Shown here: in pieces, positions 35,965 to 44,452 of the stretch
Layout: each line of letters begins with the position of its first letter
Position numbering within the stretch: position 1 is the stretch's first letter
From: Desulfomonile tiedjei DSM 6799
GTDB taxonomy: Bacteria > Desulfobacterota > Desulfomonilia > Desulfomonilales > Desulfomonilaceae
Length of the DNA stretch: 64,000 bases
Assembly (NCBI RefSeq): GCF_000266945.1
Contig: NC_018025.1
Coordinates: 1,116,001-1,180,000 of the forward strand
Direction: 5' to 3'
The notes under the pieces: generated by a model
What the model saw: the letters and a program-made list of their open reading frames with translations, nothing else
Databases searched by the model: none
Told to the model about the DNA's origin: nothing
Position numbers and translations under genes: made by a program

Positions 35965-36354
35965 ATGTCAAGGTCAGTGGGATTAGTGGTGGTTTTGGTT
36001 TTGAGTTCCATCCTGTTCGTGTTTGGCCAGGTTTTGGCCGGAACTCCATTCAACGACAAACAAAAAATAGGTCCGACTGAAGGGCTGGCAAAAGCTTTCA
36101 AAGCTGCCGACCAGTTGGCGGCATTGGAAAAAGGGTCAAGCAAACATACTGGAATAACTTCGTCAAAGAAAAGCAAATCAGCATCGAAATATTCCGGAAA
36201 GAAGAGTGCAACCAAAAAGTCTGCATTCTCCAAAGTAAAGAATTCTAAAAAGCACTCTTTCATCAAGAACAAGTACAGCAAGAAACCGGCTACGTCCAAG
36301 AAACGTTCTCACAAACACGATCGTAAGATCAAAACTGCAAAACGGTTTTCATAA
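35965..36354 (+). CDS. Secreted lysine-rich basic protein
   Basis: 129 residues. Signal peptide SVGLVVVLVLSSILFVFGQVLA, then an acid-poor mature protein with about thirty lysines in K-S-K repeats (SSKKSKSASKYSGKKS, KKRSHKHDRKIKTAK), probably disordered. GGAG lies 10 bases before ATG. Such a polycation could bind polyanionic polymer or nucleic acid outside the membrane. No family recognised. The stop is followed at once by the YbjQ-like frame. Confidence 0.65.
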   Translation: MSRSVGLVVVLVLSSILFVFGQVLAGTPFNDKQKIGPTEGLAKAFKAADQLAALEKGSSKHTGITSSKKSKSASKYSGKKSATKKSAFSKVKNSKKHSFIKNKYSKKPATSKKRSHKHDRKIKTAKRFS

Positions 36355-36687
36355 TTGCCTCAAGGGAATCTCCTGCTGAGCACCGCTGCAGTTGCACCGG
36401 ACAACACCGAGATTCTGGGAATTGTCCAGGGTATTTGCGTTTTGAGTCGATCCATAGTCAGCGATATGGGGGCTGCTTTTCGGAATACCACCGGAGGAGA
36501 ACTCAAAACATACACGGCCCTGCTGGACCAGGCGCTGAATGCAGCACGCGAACGGCTTCAGAAGAATGCCGCGGATATGGGAGCTGACGGAGTCTTCGGT
36601 ATCAATCTCGCCTGCTCGAATGTAGCTACAGGAACCGCGGAAGTTGTGCTCATAGGTACCGCATTCAAGTTCATTTCCCAAATATAG
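36355..36687 (+). CDS. Second YbjQ/UPF0145 family protein
   Basis: Up to 110 residues. TEILGIVQGICVLSRSIVSDM, FRNTTGGELKTYTALLDQAL, ARERLQKNAADMGADGVFGI and the C-terminal AEVVLIGTAF follow the family plan, close to the protein at 17438. The first possible start is TTG 36355, immediately after the previous stop. GTGxAV replacement by IGTAF is minor. Start uncertain. Confidence 0.8.
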   Translation: MPQGNLLLSTAAVAPDNTEILGIVQGICVLSRSIVSDMGAAFRNTTGGELKTYTALLDQALNAARERLQKNAADMGADGVFGINLACSNVATGTAEVVLIGTAFKFISQI

Positions 36688-36817
36688 CCTTATGGACGGG
36701 GAAATTCGGCATTTCCCTGTCCTTTCACATTAAAAGGGGGAAGGGCCTTTTGCATGAAGGGATCAACTTTCGATTGCCTGCACTGTGACATGGGGCCTAT
36801 TATGTAAGAGAATTAAC

Positions 36818-36847
36818 TTGACGTTATTCGTCTGAATTCCTTATTGT
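36818..36847 (+). promoter_or_regulatory. Candidate sigma-70 promoter
   Basis: TTGACG (36818-36823), an 18-base spacer and TATTGT (36842-36847). It would start transcription about 25 bases before TTG 36880, supporting that start for the next gene. Confidence 0.4.
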
Positions 36848-36879
36848 TAATCATTCTACCAAATAATGGAGTCAAGCTA

Positions 36880-37185
36880 TTGCGACGGCTGCTGTATTCC
36901 GTTCTGCTGATCCTGATCGCTGCTTCTTTCGTTCACGCTTCTGACGCGTGTCCTCCCGGAGGCTGCGGGAGTGGCACGAACACTTCACAAGAATCCCAGT
37001 CCTATGGCCCGGTTATTCCGGCTGTGAAATCTTCGGTGTTCCGTGTCTGCTTCAGAGGCGTAGGAAAATCCTCTTGTAAGATCTGCCAACTCAAGGCTGC
37101 GAGCAATGTTCCAGAGGCAAATTGTTACGATTTTCCGTCGTCTCCGGAAGCACTTCGATTTTGGGATGCCAACTGCTGCGAATAG
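36880..37185 (+). CDS. Small secreted cysteine-rich protein
   Basis: 101 residues from TTG 36880 (GGAG 8 bases upstream). Signal peptide RRLLYSVLLILIAASFVHA, then DACPPGGCGSGT and CFRGVGKSSCKICQLKAASNVPEANC and CC near the end: eight cysteines in a short mature chain, so disulfides or metal binding are likely. No family recognised. Confidence 0.6.
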   Translation: MRRLLYSVLLILIAASFVHASDACPPGGCGSGTNTSQESQSYGPVIPAVKSSVFRVCFRGVGKSSCKICQLKAASNVPEANCYDFPSSPEALRFWDANCCE

Positions 37186-37665
37186 AATCGTCGCATTTCA
37201 AAAAAATGAATGTCCCATTCGTTTTCCGCTGGTCAGCTTACTGATCGGATATAATACGATATTGCCAAAATATGAAAAAGCCGAGTACCCTCGGAGTTAA
37301 GAACGACGAGTACCTCGTGAGACATGCGGGCAACCCTCGTGCCGTGTAGTTTCATAGCGTATAGTTAGTGCCAAAAATTTGGTCGTTTATCCCGCGTGTG
37401 GAATTACAGGATATTGGTAGGGACCGGCGTCCCTGCCGGTCCATTTTATGGATATCATTGATCATATTGAAGACGTGCCGGCACGGAGGCACGGCACCTA
37501 CCAGTACCCCTGTCCTCAATCGGACATTAGTTTTGGCATTTCCTATAATACCAACTCCCATGGCGAAGAGCGCCACAACGAAGGATGAAAGTCCCTTGAA
37601 CTGAGATGAGAGCATGGCTACCTGCCTAGTATGAGATGAAATCAAACAACACTAGGAGGCGTGTC
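37186..37665. other. Intergenic region: B-like repeat, then IS110 left flank
   Basis: 37417-37505 is a palindromic repeat (GGTAGGGACCGGCG...CACGGCACCTACC) related to family B. 37506-37665 is non-coding sequence before the IS110-type transposase and could hold its bridge RNA. Confidence 0.5.
37417..37505. repeat. B-like dispersed palindromic repeat
   Basis: GGTAGGGACCGGCGTCCCTGCCGGTCC on the left and GTGCCGGCACGGAGGCACGGCACCTACC on the right. Partial relatives lie at 51972-51995 and, more distantly, 14618-14697. Confidence 0.6.
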
Positions 37666-38961
37666 ATGCCCTCAAGAAACCAGAATAACACTACCATATC
37701 AGTCGTGCACGAGATATCGTGCGGATTGGACGTCCACAAAAATTCCGTGTCAGCGTGTCTGTTGTATTCAGACAGTTCCGGTACAGAGCAATCCGAAATG
37801 CGTGAGTTCCAAACATTCACAGATGACCTTATCAAACTCAAGGAATGGCTCCTGGAACGAGAGTGTCCTGTAATTGCGATGGAGAGTACAGGACCATATT
37901 GGACTCCTGTTCATAACGTCCTTGAAGATTCCGTCAAGGTTATCTTGGTGAATGCCCGACACATGAGAAATGTTCCAGGCCATAAGACCGACATCAGCGA
38001 CAGCAGATGGCTAGCCGGACTCTTGCGTCACGGCCTGCTCAAGGCCGCCTTTATTCCTCCGAAACATCAAAGACAGTGGCGTGATTTGACCCGAATGAGA
38101 AGAAACTACAAAGAAGACCTCGGGGATTTCCAACGCCGCGTTCACAAGCTCTTTCAACAGTCAAACATTAAAATCGATTCCGTGGTATCCGACCTGTTCG
38201 GCGCAACGGGCCGCAACCTCATGAAACTCTTAATCTCAGGCGACAATTCCCCTACGATTTCCGAGGTTGAAAATTGTCTGAGAGGATCGCTGCAAGACAA
38301 GGCAGCGGAGCTCCATCGCTCTGTCCAAGGCTTCTTCGAGGCCCATCACCGGTTCCTGTTGTCTCTTTTGCTCAACACGATCGAAAACCTAGAGACCCAA
38401 ATCTCTATCCTTGAATCCCGTATCAAGGAAGTAATGAGAGACGCTCAGGAAGCGATCCGGCGGCTCGAAGAGATTCCCGGTGTAGGCGCGGTTTCCTCCC
38501 ATGCCATATTGGCCGAGATAGGCCCAACCCTGACTGAGTTCCCCACCGCCCATGCCCTCGCTTCCTGGTGTGGCCTCTCTCCCGGAAACAACCAAAGCGG
38601 TGGCAAGCGATTCAGTGGCAAGAGCCCTGTCAAAAAGAACCACCTAAAAACCATCATGGTTGAAGTAGCCTGGCCGGCAATCAAGGCACGAGGATCCTAC
38701 TACCGGGCCAAATATTACGCCCTGAAAGCGCGCTTGGGGGCCAAAAAGGCCATAATCGCAGTAGCCCACAAAATCCTTAAAACCATTTACCATGTACTCA
38801 AATACGGAGTACATTTCAAAGATCTCGGAGAGACTTACCTGCTCGAAAGAAACCGAGAGGCCAAGATAAAATACCTTACCTGGCAAGCGTCTCTCATTGG
38901 GTACGAACTCGTACCCCTGGATCAACCGGCAGCAACAGCCCAAGCACCTATATTCACTTAG
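37666..38961 (+). CDS. IS110-family transposase (DEDD recombinase)
   Basis: 431 residues from ATG 37666 (AGGAGG 8 bases upstream). The N-terminal RuvC-like domain has GLDVHKNSVSACLL, AMESTGPYWTP and KTDISDSRWLAGLLRHGLL, which hold the DEDD acids. The C-terminal Transposase_20 part has EEIPGVGAVSSHAILAEIG and LASWCGLSPGNNQSGGKR, the region of the conserved serine. Members of this family use a bridge RNA from the element's own non-coding ends. About 160 bases upstream and 200 downstream are free for it; exact element ends could not be set. Confidence 0.92.
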   Translation: MPSRNQNNTTISVVHEISCGLDVHKNSVSACLLYSDSSGTEQSEMREFQTFTDDLIKLKEWLLERECPVIAMESTGPYWTPVHNVLEDSVKVILVNARHMRNVPGHKTDISDSRWLAGLLRHGLLKAAFIPPKHQRQWRDLTRMRRNYKEDLGDFQRRVHKLFQQSNIKIDSVVSDLFGATGRNLMKLLISGDNSPTISEVENCLRGSLQDKAAELHRSVQGFFEAHHRFLLSLLLNTIENLETQISILESRIKEVMRDAQEAIRRLEEIPGVGAVSSHAILAEIGPTLTEFPTAHALASWCGLSPGNNQSGGKRFSGKSPVKKNHLKTIMVEVAWPAIKARGSYYRAKYYALKARLGAKKAIIAVAHKILKTIYHVLKYGVHFKDLGETYLLERNREAKIKYLTWQASLIGYELVPLDQPAATAQAPIFT

Positions 38962-39304
38962 AAGCGCATCAAAGTCGAAACGCAAACTGAAGCCGTGAGC
39001 TCGAATACCAACATGACCAATCGCCGGCTGGCACAACAAACTGTCGGCTCCTTTCGGAGACCACGCATGGGAATCTTCTTAAACTTGCCGGCTTTCTCGA
39101 ATGGAGATCAACCATGAACATAAGAAAACCTCAAACCCTTGCTGTGTAGCTCGGGACTTTCATGGGAATTGCTTTCAAAGCCGTAAAAGTTCTTGGGAAG
39201 GGTCTGCCCAGCCAGACCCTGGGTCACAAGAAGGGTTTCCCAGATTTTATCTCTTTGAATGCAAATCAGCATAGAAGTTGCCGTTATGCTTGCCATCCTA
39301 TCTG
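38962..39304. other. Right flank of the IS110-type element and repeat D3
   Basis: 38962-39154 is non-coding and probably belongs to the element. A GCCGGCTGGC...GCCGGC dyad occurs within it. Repeat D copy 3 follows at 39155-39292. Confidence 0.45.
39155..39292. repeat. Dispersed repeat, family D copy 3
   Basis: AATTGCTTTCAAAGCCGTAAAAGTTCTTGGGAAGGG, GTCTGCCCAGCCAGAC, then CACAAGAAGGGTTTCCCAGATTTTATCTCTTTGAATGC. Same order of blocks as 49428-49640. Confidence 0.6.
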
Positions 39305-40021
39305 TCAGTAATCAGTTTCGTTCAATAGCGAGTTCTTAATTAATGTTCTCAAGTTGGCGAGATCGTCCTCGGAAATTTCTTCTATGGAAAAACCCGAAAC
39401 GCAGTCACCTTCTACTTGAATGTCGCTCCAACGACACTCGGCCCTGAGCAGGAACGGATCAACACCGAGGGATTGTTCAGGCGTGATCACGAAGGTCTTC
39501 AACTCCCCGGGTGAGCAGCTAATGCCCAAAATGCCGATGCCTTTTTCGGTAATATCCCGTATAGTTCCCTTATTTCCCGGACGTGAGGCATCGAATACGT
39601 CCACCTGAAAATCCAGATAATACCGCTCGAGCTCACGCACATTCAGCGGAGAAACACTGCCCGATTTGATGTCCAGGTCACCGAATAATTCGTCGGGTCT
39701 CAGGGCTCGCATGTTCATAAGTTTTTGGAGAAGAATGTAAAGTGCGTCATGGGAAAGGTCGTACTTTCTTGTCAGTTCAGCATCCGATAGACCGGCTCTA
39801 AAATCCTTGATAAACTCTTTCACCTTGACGCGTTTCCTGGGGCTTGCAGCCTTTCCCCCTGTGGGATCGGCAATCAGACCGAGTTCGGCAAGCTCTTGCA
39901 TGAGATGCTTGAGTCCTTGTGGTGAAAGCCTATACTTCTTCATCAACTCCGATTCGTTCATCCCCGACTTGATGTCCCGGACGGCATCACGCGCGCTTAT
40001 GTCTCTACCAGACAAGGTCAC
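39305..40021 (-). CDS. PilZ-like domain protein with two N-terminal helical repeats
   Basis: 238 residues. Two similar units of about 45 residues, SARDAVRDIKSGMNESELMKKYRLSPQGLKHLMQEL and KVKEFIKDFRAGLSDAELTRKYDLSHDALYILLQKL, look like helix-turn-helix modules. Residues about 140-235 resemble PilZ: ...RPGNKGTIRDITEKGIGI followed by beta strands. PilZ domains bind cyclic di-GMP via RxxxR and D/NxSxxG; here the second motif is D-ITEKG and the first is degenerate, so binding is uncertain. Possible signal-dependent regulator. Confidence 0.65.
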   Translation of the reverse strand: MTLSGRDISARDAVRDIKSGMNESELMKKYRLSPQGLKHLMQELAELGLIADPTGGKAASPRKRVKVKEFIKDFRAGLSDAELTRKYDLSHDALYILLQKLMNMRALRPDELFGDLDIKSGSVSPLNVRELERYYLDFQVDVFDASRPGNKGTIRDITEKGIGILGISCSPGELKTFVITPEQSLGVDPFLLRAECRWSDIQVEGDCVSGFSIEEISEDDLANLRTLIKNSLLNETDY

Positions 40022-40137
40022 CTCACGTCATCATGTACTCTCTGTCCTAAAAATACTTTAATTCCAAGGATACCACAAATATATCGATAAACAAGAATAA
40101 TCATCCGTCCTAAGTAACCATTCAGTTCTTGGTGGGT

Positions 40138-40227
40138 AAAATCCCCCCCGCCCCCCTTTACAAAAGGGGGGTAAAGAAGCAACGTACAATTCCCTCCTTA
40201 ATAAAGGGGGGTTAGGAGGGTTTATAA
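40138..40227. repeat. Dispersed repeat, family E copy 2
   Basis: CCCCCCCGCCCCCCTTTACAAAAGGGGGG and CCTCCTTAATAAAGGGGGGTTAGGAGGG. Hairpins of this kind may also stop transcription of the methyltransferase operon that ends at 40299. Confidence 0.7.
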
Positions 40228-40298
40228 AGTCGGAGGGTGCGTGATCGCAGGAGAAGATCTTCTCTATCCCGCATAACAGTGGATCGATTTGATTGAGT

Positions 40299-41099
40299 TT
40301 ACACTTTCAACTTGCCGCTATTGTATGCACCTATATAGTTCATACAAAAACGATCCTTGTTTACCAGAGCCTCCGAAGCGTAAATAAGGGCTATCAGTTG
40401 GGCATCCAGAGGATCGGTAATCACTGCATCGAGCCCGTTCGCAACGCTCATTACCACAAAAGCCCGGTTGAGATGACGCCGCTCGGGAAGTCCGTAAGAC
40501 ACGTTGCTCAATCCGCTCACGAAGTGTAACCCGGGAAATCTGCGTGATAATTCCCGCATGACCTCCAACGTGTCGACAACCGTCTCGGGGCTCGTTGCAA
40601 GAGTGCGCACGAGGGGGTCCAGATAAATGTCCTCAACAGGAACACCGTCCTTTATGAGGCGGTTGATGAGCGAATCGCCGACTTCCAAAGCCATTTCCTT
40701 GGTAGACGGTAATCCGCGGTCATCATTGCACAGAGCAACAATTCCGGCATTATACTGTTTTATCAGCGGCAACACACTCCTATAACGATTCGTTTCGCCG
40801 CTGATGGAATTGATCAAAGGTTTTCCTTTGTGTTCCGCAAGTCCTGCCGCCAGTGCCTCTGAATTGGCGCTGTCGATGCACAACGGAAGCTCGGTCGCCT
40901 CCTGGACGATCTTCACCATCCATCTCATGGTCTCCGGCTCTTCAGATGCCGGAACGGTGCCGCAGTTGACGTCCAGAGCATGGGCACCCGCCTGCTCTTG
41001 TGCCCTCGCGACCTCCTGAATGTGGGAAACATCTTTCCCTTTTATTGCCGCGTCTATGCTTTTGCGAGTGGCGTTTATTTTTTCACCTATGATGAACAT
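40299..41099 (-). CDS. Methyltetrahydrofolate:corrinoid methyltransferase (pterin-binding family)
   Basis: 266 residues, a TIM barrel of the dihydropteroate-synthase/MeTr fold (AcsE, MtgA, MtvA type). FIIGEKINATRKSI, AHALDVNCGTV, PLCIDSANSEAL, INSISGE, YLDPLVRTLATSPE and SGLSNVSYGLPERR follow the conserved barrel strands. It should pass the methyl group from the corrinoid protein at 41126 to tetrahydrofolate. GAGGAAAAA lies right before ATG 41099. Last gene of the five-gene operon. Confidence 0.9.
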   Translation of the reverse strand: MFIIGEKINATRKSIDAAIKGKDVSHIQEVARAQEQAGAHALDVNCGTVPASEEPETMRWMVKIVQEATELPLCIDSANSEALAAGLAEHKGKPLINSISGETNRYRSVLPLIKQYNAGIVALCNDDRGLPSTKEMALEVGDSLINRLIKDGVPVEDIYLDPLVRTLATSPETVVDTLEVMRELSRRFPGLHFVSGLSNVSYGLPERRHLNRAFVVMSVANGLDAVITDPLDAQLIALIYASEALVNKDRFCMNYIGAYNSGKLKV

Positions 41100-41125
41100 T
41101 TTTTCCTCACTGGACCAGGAGACCG

Positions 41126-41752
41126 TTAACTGTAGATTTCCTTGCAGATGCGAACACCTGCCACCGCATCCAGGGCGTAGTAGTCTGCACCTGCATATTC
41201 CCGGACCTGCTCGTTAACGGGTGTTCCGCCGACGATTATCTTCACCTTGTCCCTCAGTCCGGCAGCGCTCACAGCATCCACTACTTCTTTCATGACAGGA
41301 TACGTGAAATTCAGAAGCGCACTTAATCCTAAGGCTTTCGCGCCGGAATTCTTTACTGCTTCCACAAATTTCTCCGTCGGAACATCCACACCGAGATCGA
41401 TAACGTCAAAACCGGAACCCTTCAACAGGGTAATAACAATATTCTTCCCTATATCGTGAATGTCTCCTTTGACGGTTCCAATGATGACTTTTTCGCCGGA
41501 CCCCCCTGAGGTTTGAATTCCGGCAAGGAGAGGATCAAGCTTCTTCATCACCTGCTTGAGGATCTCTGCCGAATAAATAAGCTGACTTATGAAGTACTTT
41601 TGTTCTGAAAAGAGTTCTCCGACTTTGATCATTCCGTCATTGCATTCCTGTATGATCTCCAGAGGGTTGACTCCTTCGGCTATTTGCTTGTCAATAAGCT
41701 CATATACCTTCTTTTCTTCCAGATTGGCCAATGCCTGAGCAAGATCTCCCAT
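41126..41752 (-). CDS. Corrinoid protein of a methyltransferase system
   Basis: 208 residues, MtaC/MtvC type. An N-terminal four-helix cap (residues 1-85) precedes a Rossmann B12-binding domain with the cobalt-ligand motif GDIHDIGKNIV (DxHxxG), then GLSALLNFTYPVMKEVVDA and KIIVGGTPVNEQVREY-GADYYA. It carries methyl-Co(III) between the two methyltransferases encoded on either side. GGAGACAACAACA precedes ATG 41752. Confidence 0.95.
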   Translation of the reverse strand: MGDLAQALANLEEKKVYELIDKQIAEGVNPLEIIQECNDGMIKVGELFSEQKYFISQLIYSAEILKQVMKKLDPLLAGIQTSGGSGEKVIIGTVKGDIHDIGKNIVITLLKGSGFDVIDLGVDVPTEKFVEAVKNSGAKALGLSALLNFTYPVMKEVVDAVSAAGLRDKVKIIVGGTPVNEQVREYAGADYYALDAVAGVRICKEIYS

Positions 41753-41769
41753 TGTTGTTGTCTCCTATC

Positions 41770-43137
41770 TTAAAGAGTCCACTGCCACATGAAGGTGTGG
41801 GCCATGGATTCGAGTTGTTCCCAGTTTTTCTTGATGAGGTTTTCATCTCCCTGGATTGTTCCCAATTCCGCTTTCTTGGTTTCCCAGGGAGTGAGAACTC
41901 TGCGGGGCTTCAGCGCTTCAAGCTTACCGGCAGGTGGAGCAGTTTTGGGTTTCGCCTTGACAGTCTTGTCGTGCCATCCATATTCCATGACTGCTTCGAC
42001 CATTGCTCGGAAATTCTCCGGCTTTGCATCGTAAGGGAACGAACATCCTCCGCTTATGATGTATCCTCCTCCCTGTCCTACAGTCTGGCACAGCTCTCGC
42101 ACATGTTCCCGCACTTGATCGGGTGTCCCCAGGATCAACATGGAATCCTGAACACCTCCGGCAATGCACTGATAACCTCCCAGATCCTTCTTTGCCTGAT
42201 ATATGTCTCCCTGATTGTCAATATCGCAGAGAACTCTGCCTTTCGGCATTTCGCGCATGTGGTGCCAAAACTTTCCCCAGTCCCCTTCAAGGTAGGCTCG
42301 AATGTTGTATCCGGCGTCGATAATGATCTCCATCACCTTCTTAAAGGAAGGCCAATAGAAGGTGTCAAACTGATCGGGAGACATGAAGATCGCTTTGTGA
42401 AGTGGTACGAAAATGGGATATCGCTTCAGCGGATCTGCCATAGAAAGCGCCAGATGAGCCATTTCCTGAACGAGCACATCACATGCGGCCAGTACTTTGT
42501 CAGGCTGCCGGAACATATCCATAAACGTGCCTGTCATGCCTCTCATTGCATCCGCAAGGGCATCAAAAGGTGTAAGGAAGAATCCCGACATAGGTTGTGG
42601 CATTCCGCATTGCTGTTCCAGGACCATGCCGCGAGTGCGCATGACACCGCCAAACATGACCTGAGCCATTCCTGCCTTCAGCATTGCCACGTACGAACGG
42701 CCGGTGCCCTTGTTTCCGAGCTCTCCGAGGATCCTGGGTAAGAGTATGTCTATCATGAACCCCGGGGGGTCATTGATGAGATCGTCATACTCGTCTTCCT
42801 TCATGTAGTCTGTTTCTACGAACTGAAACTGAGTATCTGGCGCAAGATCTCTTCCGGGAAGCCGGTACGTCTTGACGTCGAGAGCATCAAACAACGGTCC
42901 GTACACCCGATTGTCTCTGAGCACATCCACTTCCGGAAAATCCTGGCAGAATTTTACTTCCGCTTGCAGCCATTTTTCAGGGTCGTAAATGGTTTCTTGC
43001 TTCGTGTTTCCGGAATAGACTTCTGCAAAGTAGTTGCTCCCGGAAGCAATGGGGATGCGATCGTGGGGTTCCAGGGCAATTGCAGCGTGGTATCGCCCCA
43101 ATCTTTCTTCAAAAAGCTTCTTCATCTCTTCGGACAT
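41770..43137 (-). CDS. Uroporphyrinogen decarboxylase-family methyltransferase
   Basis: 455 residues from ATG 43137 (GAGGAGG 7 bases upstream). UroD-fold methyltransferase of the MtaA/CmuA/vanillate-demethylase class, longer than MtaA. RIPIASGSNYFAEVYSG at the N-terminus, YLEGDWGKFWHHMREMPKGRVLCDID (substrate/zinc region) and GGGYIISGGCSFPYDAKPENF near the C-terminus with a likely metal-ligand cysteine. It would demethylate the imported substrate and methylate the corrinoid protein 17 bases downstream. Substrate (methoxylated aromatic, methylamine or other) cannot be read from sequence. Confidence 0.82.
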   Translation of the reverse strand: MSEEMKKLFEERLGRYHAAIALEPHDRIPIASGSNYFAEVYSGNTKQETIYDPEKWLQAEVKFCQDFPEVDVLRDNRVYGPLFDALDVKTYRLPGRDLAPDTQFQFVETDYMKEDEYDDLINDPPGFMIDILLPRILGELGNKGTGRSYVAMLKAGMAQVMFGGVMRTRGMVLEQQCGMPQPMSGFFLTPFDALADAMRGMTGTFMDMFRQPDKVLAACDVLVQEMAHLALSMADPLKRYPIFVPLHKAIFMSPDQFDTFYWPSFKKVMEIIIDAGYNIRAYLEGDWGKFWHHMREMPKGRVLCDIDNQGDIYQAKKDLGGYQCIAGGVQDSMLILGTPDQVREHVRELCQTVGQGGGYIISGGCSFPYDAKPENFRAMVEAVMEYGWHDKTVKAKPKTAPPAGKLEALKPRRVLTPWETKKAELGTIQGDENLIKKNWEQLESMAHTFMWQWTL

Positions 43138-43225
43138 CTGTGTCCTCCTCAAAGATATTCTTAGTTTTATGTGAGCAGCATGTTCTCGCCTGGTGTTAAT
43201 GCCGTCCCTCCTTGAGAAGGGTTGT

Positions 43226-44446
43226 CTATGCAATCCTCATCGCTTCATCCTGTCGTACGGGCAGCATTAGCAGAATCCCCACAAGAGGACCGGCGGCCAT
43301 CATCCACCAAACGATCGAAAAACTCTGAGTAACGTCAATGGACCATCCCAAAATGAACGGCCCGATCATGGAGGCAAATTGGAACACAAAATTCGATGTT
43401 CCATTGGCAGTTGCAGCCCATTCTCTTCCCGCGAATTGGGAAATGAGAACTGTGAGCTGAGGGTTTGCAATATAGGATGTGAATCCCAGAATAAAGCCTG
43501 TCACGGATAAGAGACCAAGGGTGTCCTGATATCCGAAAACTACGCAGAGAGGTGCGGACACCAAGTACGCACCTACCACCAGCCACTTTCTCTGCCCCGT
43601 CCAGTCGGAAACAAACCCGGACAAAAGCGGAGCGATAATTCCACCCACTCCATACGACATCATCACGTAGCCTGCTTCAGCAACTGAAAAGCCCAGCTTC
43701 TTAATATGTGCATTGGCCCATGTTGCAGTCCCGAGTTCCAACCACATGAGACAGAAACCCGATAATGCAGTGAGAATGAGTCCTCTGCTCCTTGCTATGA
43801 CTTTGAACCCGCCCAGAAGAGTCTTTTCCTGGGATTTTATGAGACCGCTCGATCGCATAAGCAGCAGAACCAAGATGCCTGCGGTAAGTGTGAGAAATCC
43901 CACAGACTTGAAAGCACCTTGCCAACCCACGAGAGCATTCAATGAGGGAACGAACAGGTTTGTCATTAAGATGCCACCCGATGGAGCGGCCAGGAATACC
44001 CCGAAAGCTCTTCCTCGTTCATTGGGAGGGAACCATTCCATGAGCGCGAGTGAACAAGAGGCGTACACTGCACCAGCTCCGAGACCTGCAATCACCCTGA
44101 GAATGAAACCTGTTTCATACGAATTCATGAACCCCATCGAACTGGTGGAAATGCCTTCGAGGATAAGACTGACCCCCAGGATAACCCTTACTCCGAAGCG
44201 GTCAGAAAGCACTCCGGCAGGTATCTGGGTGACTATGTATCCCATGTAAAAAGCACTCATGTATGCACCGGCCTGACTCATGCTGATGCCCAGTACAGGA
44301 ACTACAACGGGAATGAGTGGAGGCCAGGTAAATCGCGTGATGAATGTGAAGAGAAAACAGCAAACGCACAATCCGAGAATTACCCACCTGTACGGCATTG
44401 CAGGTGAAAGCTCGGCACTATCAATATGTTGCACTACGTTTGTCAT
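43226..44446 (-). CDS. MFS transporter, second of a tandem pair
   Basis: 406 residues and 12 helices of the ACS (anion:cation symporter) type. TRFTWPPLIPVVVPVLG, QIPAGVLSDRFGVRVILG, GLGAGAVYASCSLALMEWFPPNERGRAFG and GWQGAFKSVG are nearly shared with the protein at 44453, its paralogue 6 bases upstream. It lies in the methyltransferase operon and probably imports the methylated substrate or exports the demethylated product. Confidence 0.88.
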   Translation of the reverse strand: MTNVVQHIDSAELSPAMPYRWVILGLCVCCFLFTFITRFTWPPLIPVVVPVLGISMSQAGAYMSAFYMGYIVTQIPAGVLSDRFGVRVILGVSLILEGISTSSMGFMNSYETGFILRVIAGLGAGAVYASCSLALMEWFPPNERGRAFGVFLAAPSGGILMTNLFVPSLNALVGWQGAFKSVGFLTLTAGILVLLLMRSSGLIKSQEKTLLGGFKVIARSRGLILTALSGFCLMWLELGTATWANAHIKKLGFSVAEAGYVMMSYGVGGIIAPLLSGFVSDWTGQRKWLVVGAYLVSAPLCVVFGYQDTLGLLSVTGFILGFTSYIANPQLTVLISQFAGREWAATANGTSNFVFQFASMIGPFILGWSIDVTQSFSIVWWMMAAGPLVGILLMLPVRQDEAMRIA

Positions 44447-44452
44447 GTGCTG

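Noticed and set aside
40138-40227. Possible CRISPR-like repeat
   Set aside because: Only one unit per site and no regularly spaced spacers. It is a dispersed hairpin repeat. No CRISPR array was found in the window.
41731-42741. 336-codon plus-strand frame
   Set aside because: It is opposite the UroD-family methyltransferase gene, which has a proper ribosome site and operon context.
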